Position numbers and translations under genes: made by a program. 64,000 bases of DNA from Lentzea sp. NBRC 102530 (lineage in GTDB: Bacteria; Actinomycetota; Actinomycetes; Mycobacteriales; Pseudonocardiaceae), in NCBI RefSeq assembly GCF_030269365.1, contig NZ_BSTF01000004.1:434001-498000 (forward strand). The letters run 5' to 3'. A model generated the notes under the pieces. It had not been told where the DNA came from, searched no databases, and worked only from the letters and a program-made list of their open reading frames with translations. Numbering within the stretch: the stretch's first letter is position 1; every line of letters starts with the position of its first letter. Below, piece by piece: positions 51,343 through 59,540 of this stretch.

Positions 51343-51387
51343 GGATGTGACAGGCTGACCCGTTGTCAGTGAAGTGGTGTCACATCC
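51343..51387. promoter_or_regulatory. Inverted repeat in the aldehyde dehydrogenase promoter region
   Basis: GGATGTGACA (51343-51352) and TGTCACATCC (51378-51387) are perfect 10-bp inverted half-sites, 25 bp apart, ending 17 bp before the start. A second small inverted repeat CTGAC-N5-GTCAG (51355-51369) lies inside. Likely a regulator site; the regulator is not identifiable. Confidence 0.5.
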
Positions 51388-51403
51388 AGCCTGGAGGCCT
51401 GCC

Positions 51404-52756
51404 GTGATCGAGGTCGTCAACCCCGCCACCGAGGAAGTGCTCAGCACCCTCCCCGAAGGCACCCCGGCCGACGTGGACCAAGCGGTCGCCACCGCGCGTG
51501 CGGCCTTCGACACCTGGTCCCAGACACCGACCGAGGAACGCGCCAAAGCCGTCCGCGCGATCATCGACGGCCTGAAGGACCGGGCACCCGAGCTGGCCGC
51601 CACCATGACCCGCGAGATGGGCACCCCCATCACGTTCAGCCAGAAGGTCCAGGTGACGAACCCCGTCGCCATCGCCGAAGGCGTGGCCGAAGTCCTGGAG
51701 AACGGCTACTTCGACCCCGAGGAGATCGGCAACTCGCTGGTCTTCCGCGAACCGGTCGGCGTCGTCGCCGCCATCACCCCCTGGAACTTCCCGCTGCAGC
51801 AGATGGTCGCCAAGGTCGTCCCGGCCCTGGCCGCCGGCAACACCGTGGTGCTCAAGCCCAGCGAACTGGCCCCGCACACCGCGGACCTGCTGGCCGAGAT
51901 CGTCACCGGCGCCGTCCCGCCAGGTGTCTTCGGCCTGGTCCACGGCACCGGCCCGGTGGTCGGCGAGGCGCTGGCCCAGCACCCCGGCGTCGACATGGTG
52001 TCGTTCACCGGCTCCACGAAGGCGGGCCGCAGGGTGTCGGCGGTCGCGGCCGAGACCGTCAAGCGGGTCGCGCTCGAACTCGGCGGCAAGTCGGCGTGCA
52101 TCGTGCTGGACGACGCCGACCTCGCGAGGGCCGTGAAGATCGCCGTGGCCAACTCCTTCATGAACAACGGTCAGGCGTGCAGCGCGTGGACGAGGCTCCT
52201 CGTGCCGGCCGACAGGCACGACGAGGCGCTGGAACTCGCCGCCCAGGCTGCGAAGAAGTACACCTCGGCCGATCCGAGCGACCCGTCCACGCGCATCGGC
52301 CCCGCCGTGTCCAGGGCGCAGCGCGACAGGGTCGTCGGCTACATCAGGAGGGGCGTCGAGGAAGGCGCAACCCTCGCCGCCGGCGGGCCGGAAGCACCGT
52401 TGCCGCAAGGGTTCTACGTGACGCCGACGGTGTTCGGCGGGGTCACGCCGGAGATGACGATCGCGCAGGAGGAGATCTTCGGACCGGTGCTCTCGGTCAT
52501 GCCGTACACCGACGAGGACGACGCCGTCCGCATCGCCAACTCCACCGTCTACGGGCTGGCCGGCGCGGTGTTCTCCCAGGACACCGACCGGGCCATGAAG
52601 ATCGCGAAGCGGCTGCGCACCGGCCAGGTCGACATCAACGGTGGTGCGTTCAACACGCGCGCGCCGTTCGGCGGGTATCGGCAGTCGGGCAACGGCCGCG
52701 AGTTCGGGCGGTTCGGGCTGGACGAGTTCTGCGAGGTCAAGTCGGTCCAGCGGTAA
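51404..52756 (+). CDS. Aldehyde dehydrogenase family protein
   Basis: This 450-aa NAD(P)-dependent enzyme has the full ALDH set: [42 protein letters not shown], general base E225 in [13 protein letters not shown], and catalytic C259 in [12 protein letters not shown]. It is somewhat shorter than the typical 475-500. It oxidises an aldehyde to the acid; the natural substrate is unknown. The GTG start has GGAGG six bases upstream (51393-51397). Upstream is an inverted repeat, and the Eis-like gene follows after 41 bp. Confidence 0.92.
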   Translation: MIEVVNPATEEVLSTLPEGTPADVDQAVATARAAFDTWSQTPTEERAKAVRAIIDGLKDRAPELAATMTREMGTPITFSQKVQVTNPVAIAEGVAEVLENGYFDPEEIGNSLVFREPVGVVAAITPWNFPLQQMVAKVVPALAAGNTVVLKPSELAPHTADLLAEIVTGAVPPGVFGLVHGTGPVVGEALAQHPGVDMVSFTGSTKAGRRVSAVAAETVKRVALELGGKSACIVLDDADLARAVKIAVANSFMNNGQACSAWTRLLVPADRHDEALELAAQAAKKYTSADPSDPSTRIGPAVSRAQRDRVVGYIRRGVEEGATLAAGGPEAPLPQGFYVTPTVFGGVTPEMTIAQEEIFGPVLSVMPYTDEDDAVRIANSTVYGLAGAVFSQDTDRAMKIAKRLRTGQVDINGGAFNTRAPFGGYRQSGNGREFGRFGLDEFCEVKSVQR

Positions 52757-52797
52757 TTGAGCTGCGACGGCGCTCACACGGGGGTATCACTGCCGGT

Positions 52798-54006
52798 ATG
52801 ACCGAGTTGAGCATCAGGACCATCACCCAGTCCGACGTCGACGACTTCCAGAAGGTCATGGCGGCGGCTTTCCTCTCCGATGCGATGGGCGAGGACAGCA
52901 AGTGGCTCAAGGTCCTGGAGCACGACCGGGCGCACGCCGTGTTCGACGGCGACGAGATGATCGGCACGGCCGGGATCCTGACCCGCGAGGTCACGGTTCC
53001 CGGCAACCGGCAGGTACCGGCCGGCGCGGTGACGGTCGTGTCGGTGAAACCCGGCCATAGGCGCCGTGGCGTGGCATCGCTGCTGATGAAGACGCAGCTG
53101 CACGGCATGCACGACGGTGGCGAGCCGCTCGCGATGCTGTGGGCGTCCGAAGGCGGCATCTACCGCAGGTACGGGTACGGCGAGTACGCGACGAGCCTCG
53201 CCATGCTCACGATGCCGACGCGCATGCCGTTCCACAGCGGTGTGCGTGTGAGCGACACACGGATCCGTCAGGTGTCACGAGAAGAAGCGCTGCCCGTCAT
53301 GCGCGAGATCTACGAACGGGTGCGCAAGACGCGTCCGGGTTTCCTCAGCCGGGTCGACAACACCTGGGACGTGCAGCTCGCGGACCGTGAGATGGACCGC
53401 GGCGGGCTCACCTCGTACCGCTACGCCCTGCACCCCGAGGGCTACCTGGTCTTCCGGGTGAAGTACAAGGGCGACGCGAGCGGCCCGGCGAGCGAACTGC
53501 ACGTGCGCGAGCTCATGTGCGAGACCGACCAGGCGTACGCCGACCTCTTCCGGTTCCTGCTCGACATGGACCTCGCGGGCGAGATCTCCTTCTACACCGC
53601 TTGGGACGACCCGATCCTGCACATGGTCGACAACCCGCGGAAGGTGCGCCGCGAGGCCACCGACGCGCTGTGGATCAGGATCGTCGACCTCGACCGCGCC
53701 CTTCCGCTGCGGCACTACTCGTCCGATGTGGACACCGTGCTGGAGGTCGAGGACACGTTCTGCCCGTGGAACTCCGGCCGCTGGCGCCTCACGATCAAGG
53801 GTGGCGAGGCCGTCGTCGCGAAGACGGACGACCCCGCGGACGTCACGCTCGACATCGCCGCGCTCGGCAGTGCGTTCCTCGGCGGTGCACGGCTTTCCGT
53901 GCTCAGCCGCGCACACCGCGTGGTCGAGCACACGCCAGGACACGTCGACGCGCTGACGATGGCGTTCCTCGGTGTGCGTGAGCCACATTGCCCCGAGGTG
54001 TTCTGA
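52798..54006 (+). CDS. Eis-like GNAT N-acetyltransferase
   Basis: This 402-aa protein has the Eis layout: N-terminal GNAT (about 1-150; [23 protein letters not shown]), a second divergent GNAT-like region, and a C-terminal SCP-like domain ([33 protein letters not shown]). The tyrosine corresponding to Eis Y126 falls in RRYGYGEYA (Y127), and the chain ends in Phe402, matching the C-terminal carboxylate used as base in Mycobacterium Eis. Eis enzymes acetylate several amines of aminoglycosides and lysines. The natural substrate here is unknown. The ATG at 52798 follows ALDH by 41 bp. Confidence 0.9.
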   Translation: MTELSIRTITQSDVDDFQKVMAAAFLSDAMGEDSKWLKVLEHDRAHAVFDGDEMIGTAGILTREVTVPGNRQVPAGAVTVVSVKPGHRRRGVASLLMKTQLHGMHDGGEPLAMLWASEGGIYRRYGYGEYATSLAMLTMPTRMPFHSGVRVSDTRIRQVSREEALPVMREIYERVRKTRPGFLSRVDNTWDVQLADREMDRGGLTSYRYALHPEGYLVFRVKYKGDASGPASELHVRELMCETDQAYADLFRFLLDMDLAGEISFYTAWDDPILHMVDNPRKVRREATDALWIRIVDLDRALPLRHYSSDVDTVLEVEDTFCPWNSGRWRLTIKGGEAVVAKTDDPADVTLDIAALGSAFLGGARLSVLSRAHRVVEHTPGHVDALTMAFLGVREPHCPEVF

Positions 54007-54063
54007 CGGAACTCACGGCCGTGCGTGCTCGTTGACGCTTTAGCTGCCGTGGGAGGTAAAGCC

Positions 54064-54813
54064 GTGGGCACTGTTGTGTGGATCGTCGTACTGGTGCTGC
54101 TGATCGCAGGGGTGTTCTACCTGGTCAGCCAGAGCAACGCGCGCAAGGCGCGGGAGCTCGACGACGCCAAGGCGGAGGCCCGTCGCTGGGTCGAACGACT
54201 GGGCGGGCAGGTGATGAGCCTCACCGGCAGCAACGCCGCGTCGACCCAGGCGATGGCCGACGCGTCCGAACGCTTCACCGCCGCCGGCTCGCAGATGGAG
54301 CAGGCCCGCACGATTCCGCAGGCCAAACTCGTCACCGAGACCGCGATGGAGGGCCTGCACTACGTGCGGGCGGCGCGCGAGGCGATGGGCATGGACCCCG
54401 GCCCCGCGCTGCCCGAGAGCGCGAGCCAGAAGCAGGCGGGTGCCGTCAGCGAGGACCGTCAGGTCAGCGTCGAAGGCCACCAGTACGCCGCTTCGCCGCA
54501 CTCCGGCCAGGGCACGCCCTACTACTACCCCGGCGGCATGGTCGCCGGACGTCCGGTGCCGCGTGGCTGGTACTCCGAGCCGTGGTGGAAGCCCGCGCTC
54601 GTGGCCGGTGCGTGGGGCGTGGGCACGTTCCTGCTGATGGACGCCATGTTCTCCGGCATGCACGGAGTCGGCGACTACGGCATGGGCGACATGGGCATGG
54701 GTGACGCCGGCATGGGGGACATGGGCGACATGGGTGGCGTCTCCGACGTCGCCGACATGGGTGGCGACGCCGGAGGGTTCGACTTCGGCGACATGGGCGG
54801 CTTCGACTTCTAG
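54064..54813 (+). CDS. Membrane-anchored protein with helical stalk and Gly/Met/Asp-rich tail (DUF1542-like)
   Basis: About 249 aa from GTG 54064 (GGGAGG seven bases upstream). It has TM1 (GTVVWIVVLVLLIAGVFYLVSQSN) and a helical segment (ARKARELDDAKAEARRWVERLGGQVMSLTGSNAAST) resembling actinobacterial DUF1542-annotated proteins. A linker is followed by a second hydrophobic stretch (PALVAGAWGVGTFLLMDAMFSG) and a tail of MGDMGMGDAGMGDMGDMGG-like repeats ending FDFGDMGGFDF. Function is unknown. It is convergent with the Nei-like gene; both stop codons share the palindrome TAGCGCGCTA (54811-54820). Confidence 0.75.
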   Translation: MGTVVWIVVLVLLIAGVFYLVSQSNARKARELDDAKAEARRWVERLGGQVMSLTGSNAASTQAMADASERFTAAGSQMEQARTIPQAKLVTETAMEGLHYVRAAREAMGMDPGPALPESASQKQAGAVSEDRQVSVEGHQYAASPHSGQGTPYYYPGGMVAGRPVPRGWYSEPWWKPALVAGAWGVGTFLLMDAMFSGMHGVGDYGMGDMGMGDAGMGDMGDMGGVSDVADMGGDAGGFDFGDMGGFDF

Positions 54814-54817
54814 CGCG

Positions 54818-55618
54818 CTACGGCTGGCAGACAGGGCACCAGAAGAGGTTGCGGGCGGCCAGTTCGGTGGTCATGACCTCGGTGCCGCAGACCAGGCACG
54901 GCTCCCCGGCACGGCGGTAGACGTACACCTCACCGCCGTGCCGATCCACGCGCGGCGCACGTCCCATGGCGCGCGGCATGTGCTCGGGCCGGACGGTGTT
55001 GATCTGGCCGACCTTCACGCCGTCCTTCATCAGCACGACCAGGTCGTCCCAGAGCGCGTCCCACAGCTCGCGGCTGACCTTGTTGCCGACCAGCAACGGG
55101 TTCACGTTGTGCCGGAACAGCACCTCGGCGCGGTAGACGTTGCCGACGCCCGCGAGCACCTTCTGGTCCATCAGCAGCACGGCGAGAGACTGCTTCGACC
55201 GGATGATCTTCTCGTAGGCGCGGTCGGAGTCGGCGTCGCGGCGCAACGGGTCGGGCCCGAGGCGTTCCCGGATCGCCTTGACCTCGTCGGAGTTCAGCAC
55301 CTCGCACGCGGTCGGGCCGCGCAGGTCGGTCCAGTGCGTCTCGCCGGCCATGCGCATGCGGACCTGGCCGACGGGCAGCAGGACCGGCAGCGGCGACTCG
55401 GTGAACGTCCCGTACAGGCCGAGGTGGACGTGCACGATCGCGTCCGGGCCGTAGACGTGGAAGAGGTGCTTGCCGTGCGCCTCGGCGCGGACCAGCGTGC
55501 GACCGTCCACCAGGGACGCCGAGAAGCGTCCCTGCGGACTGGTCACGGCCACGGGCCTGCCCGCGTACCGGCGCTGGTGCAGCCGCGCGAGGCGGTGCAG
55601 CGTGTGGCCCTCAGGCAC
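54818..55618 (-). CDS. Fpg/Nei-family DNA glycosylase
   Basis: About 266 aa from GTG 55618. The mature start PEGHTLHRLARLHQRRYAG carries the catalytic Pro2-Glu3 of Fpg/Nei enzymes. The middle has QSLAVLLMDQKVLAGVGNVYRAEVLFRHNVNP (helix-two-turn-helix), and the end a zinc ribbon (CLVCGTEVMTTELAARNLFWCPVCQ). It removes oxidised bases and nicks DNA; it is closest to the actinobacterial Nei2 type by its GHTLHRLA start. It overlaps the rpiB end by 8 bp, so the pair is an operon. Confidence 0.92.
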   Translation of the reverse strand: MPEGHTLHRLARLHQRRYAGRPVAVTSPQGRFSASLVDGRTLVRAEAHGKHLFHVYGPDAIVHVHLGLYGTFTESPLPVLLPVGQVRMRMAGETHWTDLRGPTACEVLNSDEVKAIRERLGPDPLRRDADSDRAYEKIIRSKQSLAVLLMDQKVLAGVGNVYRAEVLFRHNVNPLLVGNKVSRELWDALWDDLVVLMKDGVKVGQINTVRPEHMPRAMGRAPRVDRHGGEVYVYRRAGEPCLVCGTEVMTTELAARNLFWCPVCQP

Positions 55619-56063
55619 GCTTGTCTTCGTAGGCGGAGACCTGGTCGATGCGGCGCTGGTGCCGCGGCTCGCCCGAGAACGGGGTCTTGAGGAACGCCGA
55701 CACGATCTCGGTCGCCTCCTCGGTCGTGTGCTGGCGGGCACCGATGCCGACGAGCAGCGCGTCGTTGTGCTGACGGGCGAGCTGCGCGGTGTCGATGTTC
55801 CACGCCAGTGCGGCGCGGGCGCCCTTCACCTTGTTCGCGGCGATCTGCTCGCCGTTGCCGGAACCGCCGATCACGACGCCCAGGCTGCCGGGGTCCGCGA
55901 CGACCTTCTCGGCCGCGTCGACGCAGAACGACACGTAGTCGTCGAGGGCGTCGTACTCGTGGGCGCCGACGTCGACGACCTCGTAGCCCTGCTCGGTGAG
56001 AGCCGTGGACAGGTGTGACTTCAGCTCGAAGCCAGCGTGGTCTGCTGCCAGATAAACGCGCAC
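55611..56063 (-). CDS. rpiB: Ribose-5-phosphate isomerase B
   Basis: About 150 aa from GTG 56063 (VRVYLAADHAGFELKSHL). It has the RpiB/LacAB fold with VVDVGAHEYDALDDYVSFCVDAAEKV, the active-site loop GGSGNGEQIAANKVKGARAALAWN, and QHNDALLVGIGAR. It interconverts ribose-5-P and ribulose-5-P in the pentose phosphate pathway. It is transcribed with the Nei-like gene, and divergent from the ComB-like gene with 27 bp between starts. Confidence 0.95.
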   Translation of the reverse strand: MRVYLAADHAGFELKSHLSTALTEQGYEVVDVGAHEYDALDDYVSFCVDAAEKVVADPGSLGVVIGGSGNGEQIAANKVKGARAALAWNIDTAQLARQHNDALLVGIGARQHTTEEATEIVSAFLKTPFSGEPRHQRRIDQVSAYEDKRA

Positions 56064-56090
56064 GTCACGGAGTCTGACACGCTGGGGGAT

Positions 56091-56771
56091 GTGTTCAGCC
56101 AAGAGGGGTACCAGCTGAGGCTGGAGTGGGGGCCCGGCGGCGTCGACGCGCTGCGGGGCTGTGACGTGCTGATCGTCGTGGACGTGCTGGCCTTCACGAC
56201 GTCCGTCGACGTCGTGGTCGGCGGTGGGGGCCGGGTGCGGCCGTTCCGGTTCGGGCCGGGGTCGCGGGCGTCGCTGCGACCAGCATCACTCGTCGGGGCG
56301 ACCGGGCTGGTCGACCTGCACTCGCCGAACGGGTCGCACCTGTGCGCGCTGGCGGCCGAGACCGGGGCGCACGTGCTGGCGGCCTGCCTGCGCAACGCCG
56401 CCGCCGTGGCGAAGCGGGCGCAGGAGCTGGGGGAGACGATCGGCCTGATCCCCGGTGGTGAGCAGTGGGGCTTCAACATGGCCAGGACAGGCGGGGACGT
56501 GGCCAGCGGGTTGCGGCCGTGCGTCGAGGACCACCTGGGCGCGGGGGCCGTGCTCGCCTCACTCGACGGCACGGCGTCGCCCGAGGCGGAACTGGCGATC
56601 GCCGCGTTCCGTGGCGTCGACGTCGCCCAGGCCGTGCGCGACTGCGGGTCGGGGCGGGAGCTGGTCGAGCACGGGCACGCCGCCGACGTGGAACTGGCCG
56701 TGCAGCTGGGGGCGAGTGAGGCCGCGCCGATGCTGGTCGACGGCCTGTTCGTCGACGGGGCGGTGCGGTGA
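56091..56771 (+). CDS. 2-phosphosulfolactate phosphatase (ComB) family protein
   Basis: About 226 aa. It contains CDVLIVVDVLAFTTSVDVVVGGGGRVRPF, LHSPNGSHLCALAAETGAHVLAACLRNAAAVAKRAQ, IPGGEQWGF and RPCVEDHLGAGAVLASL, all features of the ComB phosphatase family. In methanogens ComB makes coenzyme M precursors; in actinobacteria the role is unknown, so the activity is inferred by family only. The GTG at 56091 is preceded by GGGGGA with little spacing, so the start is tentative. It overlaps the next gene by GTGA. Confidence 0.82.
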   Translation: MFSQEGYQLRLEWGPGGVDALRGCDVLIVVDVLAFTTSVDVVVGGGGRVRPFRFGPGSRASLRPASLVGATGLVDLHSPNGSHLCALAAETGAHVLAACLRNAAAVAKRAQELGETIGLIPGGEQWGFNMARTGGDVASGLRPCVEDHLGAGAVLASLDGTASPEAELAIAAFRGVDVAQAVRDCGSGRELVEHGHAADVELAVQLGASEAAPMLVDGLFVDGAVR

Positions 56772-57376
56772 TCGAGATCGCGGACGGCGTGTTCGTCCGG
56801 CGGCACGCCGAACTCGACCTGACGCTCGGGTTCGTCGTCGGCTCGGACGACTCGCTGCTCGTCGACTCCGGCCTGGACCCAGCGCTTGCTGCCGAGGTCC
56901 GGCCGTCGCGGATCGTGTTGACGCACAACCACTTCGACCACGTGCTGGCGACCGCGGCGTTCCTGCCGTGCGAGGTGTGGGCGCACGAGGAGTGCGTGGT
57001 GGACGAGCGTGTGCTCGTCGAACGCGCGAAGTACTACGACGAGCCGTTCACGGGGACGCTCGTCGTGCCCACGCACACGTTCCGGGAGTCGGTGACGCTC
57101 GACGTCGGTGGCCGCCGGGTCGACCTGCACCACTTCGGGCCCGCGCACACCTCGCACGACGTGGTCGTGCACGTGCCGGACGCCGGCGTCGTGTTCGCGG
57201 GCGACCTGGTGGAACAGGGCGCGCCTGCCCAGGCCGGACCGGACGCGACGCCGTCGAACTGGCGCCACGTCCTCGACCTGCTGCTGGAACTGGACCCGCG
57301 CGTCGTCGTGCCGGGCCACGGCGATCCGGTCGACGCGCGGTTCGTGCGGGACATGGCCGTGCCCTCCGGGAACTAG
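56768..57376 (+). CDS. Metallo-beta-lactamase fold hydrolase
   Basis: This 202-aa protein has the MBL zinc motif THNHFDH (52-58), further ligands in FGPAHTSHDVVVHVPDAGVVFAGDLVEQG and the final VVPGHGDPV. It hydrolyses an unknown ester, thioester or lactone. The GTG overlaps the ComB-like stop (GTGA), so the two are translationally coupled. It also overlaps the convergent HIT gene by 4 bp. Confidence 0.9.
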   Translation: MIEIADGVFVRRHAELDLTLGFVVGSDDSLLVDSGLDPALAAEVRPSRIVLTHNHFDHVLATAAFLPCEVWAHEECVVDERVLVERAKYYDEPFTGTLVVPTHTFRESVTLDVGGRRVDLHHFGPAHTSHDVVVHVPDAGVVFAGDLVEQGAPAQAGPDATPSNWRHVLDLLLELDPRVVVPGHGDPVDARFVRDMAVPSGN

Positions 57377-57708
57377 CCGGGAGGCCAGCTGAGGCCGCGG
57401 CCGCCGAGGACGTGGCAGTGCACGTGGAAGACGGTCTGGCCACCATCCCCGCCGGTGTTGAAGACGAGCCGGTAGCCGGACTCGTCGACGCCCTCGGACT
57501 TCGCGACCTGGTGCGCGGTCGCGAGGATCTGCCCCGCGAGCGCCGGGTCGACGTCCCCGATCGCCGTGTGGTGCTCCTTGGGGATCACCAGCACGTGCGT
57601 GGGCGCCTTGGGGTCGATGTCGCGGAACGCGAGCGTCGTGTCGGTCTCCGTCACGACGCTCGCCGGGATCTCGCCCGCGACGATGCGGCAGAACAGGCAG
57701 TCGGTCAC
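57373..57708 (-). CDS. HIT-family nucleotide hydrolase/transferase
   Basis: This 111-aa protein starts TDCLFCRIVAGEIPASVVTE and ends with the histidine triad HVHCHV (H95, H97, H99) and LGGRGLSWPPG, typical of bacterial HinT-like proteins that hydrolyse adenosine phosphoramidates. The Cys4-Cys7 pair and H47 region suggest a zinc site. TACGAT (57715-57720, minus strand) six bases before the GTG suggests a leaderless message. Confidence 0.93.
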   Translation of the reverse strand: MTDCLFCRIVAGEIPASVVTETDTTLAFRDIDPKAPTHVLVIPKEHHTAIGDVDPALAGQILATAHQVAKSEGVDESGYRLVFNTGGDGGQTVFHVHCHVLGGRGLSWPPG

Positions 57709-57773
57709 AACGGCATCGTATTGGTCCCGTTGGGCTCTGTTGTTCTTGCCCGGCAGCGATAAATCATGGCGGC

Positions 57774-57890
57774 ATGAAGGGCGCCAAACTGCTGGTCATC
57801 GTCCGGTGCCTCATCAGCTTCGCGATCGGTGTGCTGCTCGTGGTCCTCGCGATCCGCTTCGGTGAGGCGCTCTGGCGCGCGTTCCACTAG
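57774..57890 (+). CDS. 38-residue single-helix membrane peptide
   Basis: A short open frame encodes one long hydrophobic helix (LLVIVRCLISFAIGVLLVVLAIRF) with basic start KGAK and end GEALWRAFH. It lies in the 192-bp gap between the HIT and VOC genes, is followed 10 bp later by the convergent VOC stop, and otherwise nothing explains the gap. No clear ribosome site. It may be a genuine small membrane protein; conservation would decide. Confidence 0.5.
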   Translation: MKGAKLLVIVRCLISFAIGVLLVVLAIRFGEALWRAFH

Positions 57891-57900
57891 CCCCGCCGGC

Positions 57901-58236
57901 TCACCGAACGAAGCAGAACTCGTTGCCCTCGGGGTCGCGCATGACCTGGAAGCTGCCCTTCTCGTCGGTGTGCACGACACCGTCGCGGGTGGCGCCGAGG
58001 CTCACCGCCCTCACCACGGCGGCCTCGATGTCCTCGACCTCGAAGTCGAGGTGGAAGCGGTTCTTCACGTCCTTGCGCTCCGGCACCGGCTGGAACGACA
58101 TCCGCACCCCGCCGGGCGGCTCGACGTGCGCCCACCCGTGCTCGCGCTCGACCGGCTCACCTCCGAGCAGTTCGGCCCAGAACCGCACCAGCCGCGCCGG
58201 GTCGTTGCTGTCGAGCACGATCTGTTCGAGCCTCAC
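57901..58236 (-). CDS. VOC-family (glyoxalase-like) protein
   Basis: This 111-aa protein is a single vicinal-oxygen-chelate unit: LEQIVLDSNDPARLVRFWAELLG at the start, NRFHLDFEVEDIEAAVVRAVSLGA, and FQVMRDPEGNEFCFV at the end. Members bind metals and act as lyases, dioxygenases or resistance proteins; the substrate is unknown. The GTG overlaps the HxlR stop by GTGA, so both are one operon. Confidence 0.88.
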   Translation of the reverse strand: MRLEQIVLDSNDPARLVRFWAELLGGEPVEREHGWAHVEPPGGVRMSFQPVPERKDVKNRFHLDFEVEDIEAAVVRAVSLGATRDGVVHTDEKGSFQVMRDPEGNEFCFVR

Positions 58237-58532
58237 GTCACCACCACGTTCTCTCGTGCCCAGTCACAACAGAGGTCGAGCAGCCCGAGCAGCCTGCGCC
58301 CCTGAGCGGTCAACTCGTACTCGACCCGCGGCGGGTTTTCCGCGAACACCTCGCGCGAAACCGTGCCGTCCCGTTCCATCGCCCGCAACGTCTCCGCGAG
58401 CACCTTGGCCGTCACGCCGGGCATCGAGCCCCGGAGTTCCCCGAACCGCCGGCGCCCACCTTCCAGCCCTCGCAGCACGTGCGCGGTCCACCGACCGCCG
58501 ATCTGGTACGGCAGCTCATGCGTGCATCGCAC
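58233..58532 (-). CDS. HxlR-family transcriptional regulator
   Basis: About 99 aa from GTG 58532. The winged-helix domain reads GGRWTAHVLRGLEGGRRRFGELRGSMPGVTAKVLAETLRAMERDGTVSREVFAENPPRVEYELTAQGRRLLGLLDLCCDWA, the typical HxlR pattern. HxlR proteins often sense reactive electrophiles or redox state. It is coupled to the VOC gene downstream and divergent from the NAD(P)-binding gene, its probable target. The frame stays open upstream to 59111, but that part is antisense to the neighbour. Confidence 0.88.
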   Translation of the reverse strand: MRCTHELPYQIGGRWTAHVLRGLEGGRRRFGELRGSMPGVTAKVLAETLRAMERDGTVSREVFAENPPRVEYELTAQGRRLLGLLDLCCDWARENVVVT

Positions 58533-58589
58533 CAGCTCACCCCCGATATCGTTGCGGAAACCGGCCACCCGAACCCTACCTTCGCGCCC

Positions 58590-59138
58590 ATGACGAAGAT
58601 CGTTGTTTTCGGAGCGTCCGGCAAAGCGGGCCACCAGATCGCCACCCTCGCCGAAACCCGAGGCCACGCGGTCACGCGCGTCGGCCGCACCCCGGGCCTG
58701 ACCGCCGAATCCGCCGCGGGCCACGACGTGGCCGTGAGCTCCGTGGTCGACCTCGCCCAGGACCCGGCCGACTTCTACACCGCCGCCGCGAACGCCCTGG
58801 TGACCTCCGGCGTGGGCCGGATCATCGTGGTCGGCATCTACACCCTGCTGGAAACCGCGCCGGGTGTGCGCGTGATCGACGACCCGGACTTCCCGCCCGA
58901 GCACCGCCCGTTCTGCCTGGGCCACGCCGCGGGCGTCGAGGTCCTGGCCGCCTCCGCCACCGACTGGCTGGTGATGAGCCCGGCGGGCAACTTCGGCGGC
59001 ACCCCCACCGGCCGCTACCGGGTGAGCGGAGTCGACCCGTCCGACGCGCTCCCGTACGAGGACTTCGCACTGGCCGTGGTGGACGAGATCGAAACCCCAG
59101 CCAACCGCCACACCCAGATAGGAATCGCCTCAGAGTGA
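58590..59138 (+). CDS. NAD(P)-binding protein, NmrA/SDR-like
   Basis: This 182-aa protein starts MTKIVVFGASGKAGHQIATLAETRGHAVTRVGRTPG, a GASGxAG Rossmann motif typical of NAD(P)-binding atypical SDRs (YwnB-like). It has HAAGVEVLAASATDWLVMSPAGNFGG in the second half. Divergent from the HxlR regulator. TACCTT (58577-58582) seven bases before the ATG suggests a leaderless transcript. It is likely a quinone or small-molecule reductase; substrate unknown. Confidence 0.87.
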   Translation: MTKIVVFGASGKAGHQIATLAETRGHAVTRVGRTPGLTAESAAGHDVAVSSVVDLAQDPADFYTAAANALVTSGVGRIIVVGIYTLLETAPGVRVIDDPDFPPEHRPFCLGHAAGVEVLAASATDWLVMSPAGNFGGTPTGRYRVSGVDPSDALPYEDFALAVVDEIETPANRHTQIGIASE

Positions 59139-59181
59139 CGGCCCGCACCCAACGCCTGACAGGGGGCGGCCTGATGGGGGT

Positions 59182-59228
59182 CCGGGGGCGGGCCCCCGGC
59201 GTGGGGGTCTGGGGGCTCGGCCCCCAGA
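59182..59228. repeat. Pair of GC-rich hairpins resembling an actinomycete intergenic repeat
   Basis: CCGGGGGC/GCCCCCGG (59182-59189 with 59192-59199) and TCTGGGGGC/GCCCCCAGA (59208-59216 with 59220-59228) form two hairpins a few bases apart, followed by AAGAAAA. G-rich TCCGGGGGCGGGCCCCCGG-type elements are scattered through many actinomycete genomes. Here they also end the NAD(P)-binding gene unit. Confidence 0.6.
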
Positions 59229-59238
59229 AAGAAAACGA

Positions 59239-59282
59239 GAGGCCGACCCGGTCTGCGCAATCTGCAGACATGGGTCGGCCTC
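59239..59282 (-). terminator. Terminator of tRNA-Gly
   Basis: GAGGCCGACCC (59239-59249) pairs with GGGTCGGCCTC (59272-59282); an inner stem GTCTGC (59251-59256) with GCAGAC (59264-59269) extends it. It lies 7 bp beyond the tRNA-Gly 3' end on the minus strand. Confidence 0.75.
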
Positions 59283-59289
59283 GGTCGCG

Positions 59290-59360
59290 AGCGGGCGACG
59301 GGAATCGAACCCGCGTAGCTAGTTTGGAAGACTAGGGCTCTACCATTGAGCTACGCCCGC
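59290..59360 (-). tRNA. tRNA-Gly (anticodon TCC)
   Basis: A 71-nt cloverleaf on the minus strand: acceptor GCGGGCG/CGCCCGC, D-arm TAGCTCAATGGTAGAGC, anticodon loop CTTCCAA with anticodon TCC, T-arm GCGGGTTCGATTCCCGT, discriminator T. The CCA end is not encoded. Confidence 0.95.
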
Positions 59361-59421
59361 TTGCCGCCCTTTTCGGGGCTGCGATCGATACCTTAGCGGG
59401 TGGCGGTAAGCTACGTGCAAC

Positions 59422-59495
59422 CGGGGCGTGGCGCAGTTTGGTAGCGCACCCGCTTTGGGAGCGGGGGGTCGCAGGTTCAAATCCTGTCGCCCCGA
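59422..59495 (+). tRNA. tRNA-Pro (anticodon TGG)
   Basis: A 74-nt cloverleaf: acceptor CGGGGCG/CGCCCCG, D-arm GGCGCAGTTTGGTAGCGC, anticodon stem CCCGC/GCGGG with loop TTTGGGA (anticodon TGG), T-arm GCAGGTTCAAATCCTGT, discriminator A. It is divergent from tRNA-Gly, 61 bp away. Confidence 0.95.
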
Positions 59496-59504
59496 CGGTT
59501 GACG

Positions 59505-59534
59505 AAACCCGCAGCGACTCCTCGCTGCGGGTTT
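59505..59534. terminator. Terminator after tRNA-Pro
   Basis: AAACCCGCAGCGA (59505-59517), loop CTCC, TCGCTGCGGGTTT (59522-59534), then T. This perfect 13-bp stem ends 6 bp before the convergent hydrolase stop and can serve both directions. Confidence 0.88.
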
Positions 59535-59540
59535 TCGCTT

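Noticed and set aside
50967..51350. Several overlapping open frames in the CCGTGCC-rich spacer
   Set aside because: All frames are open because of the repeat composition; the translations are Cys/Arg/Pro repeats with no start signals.
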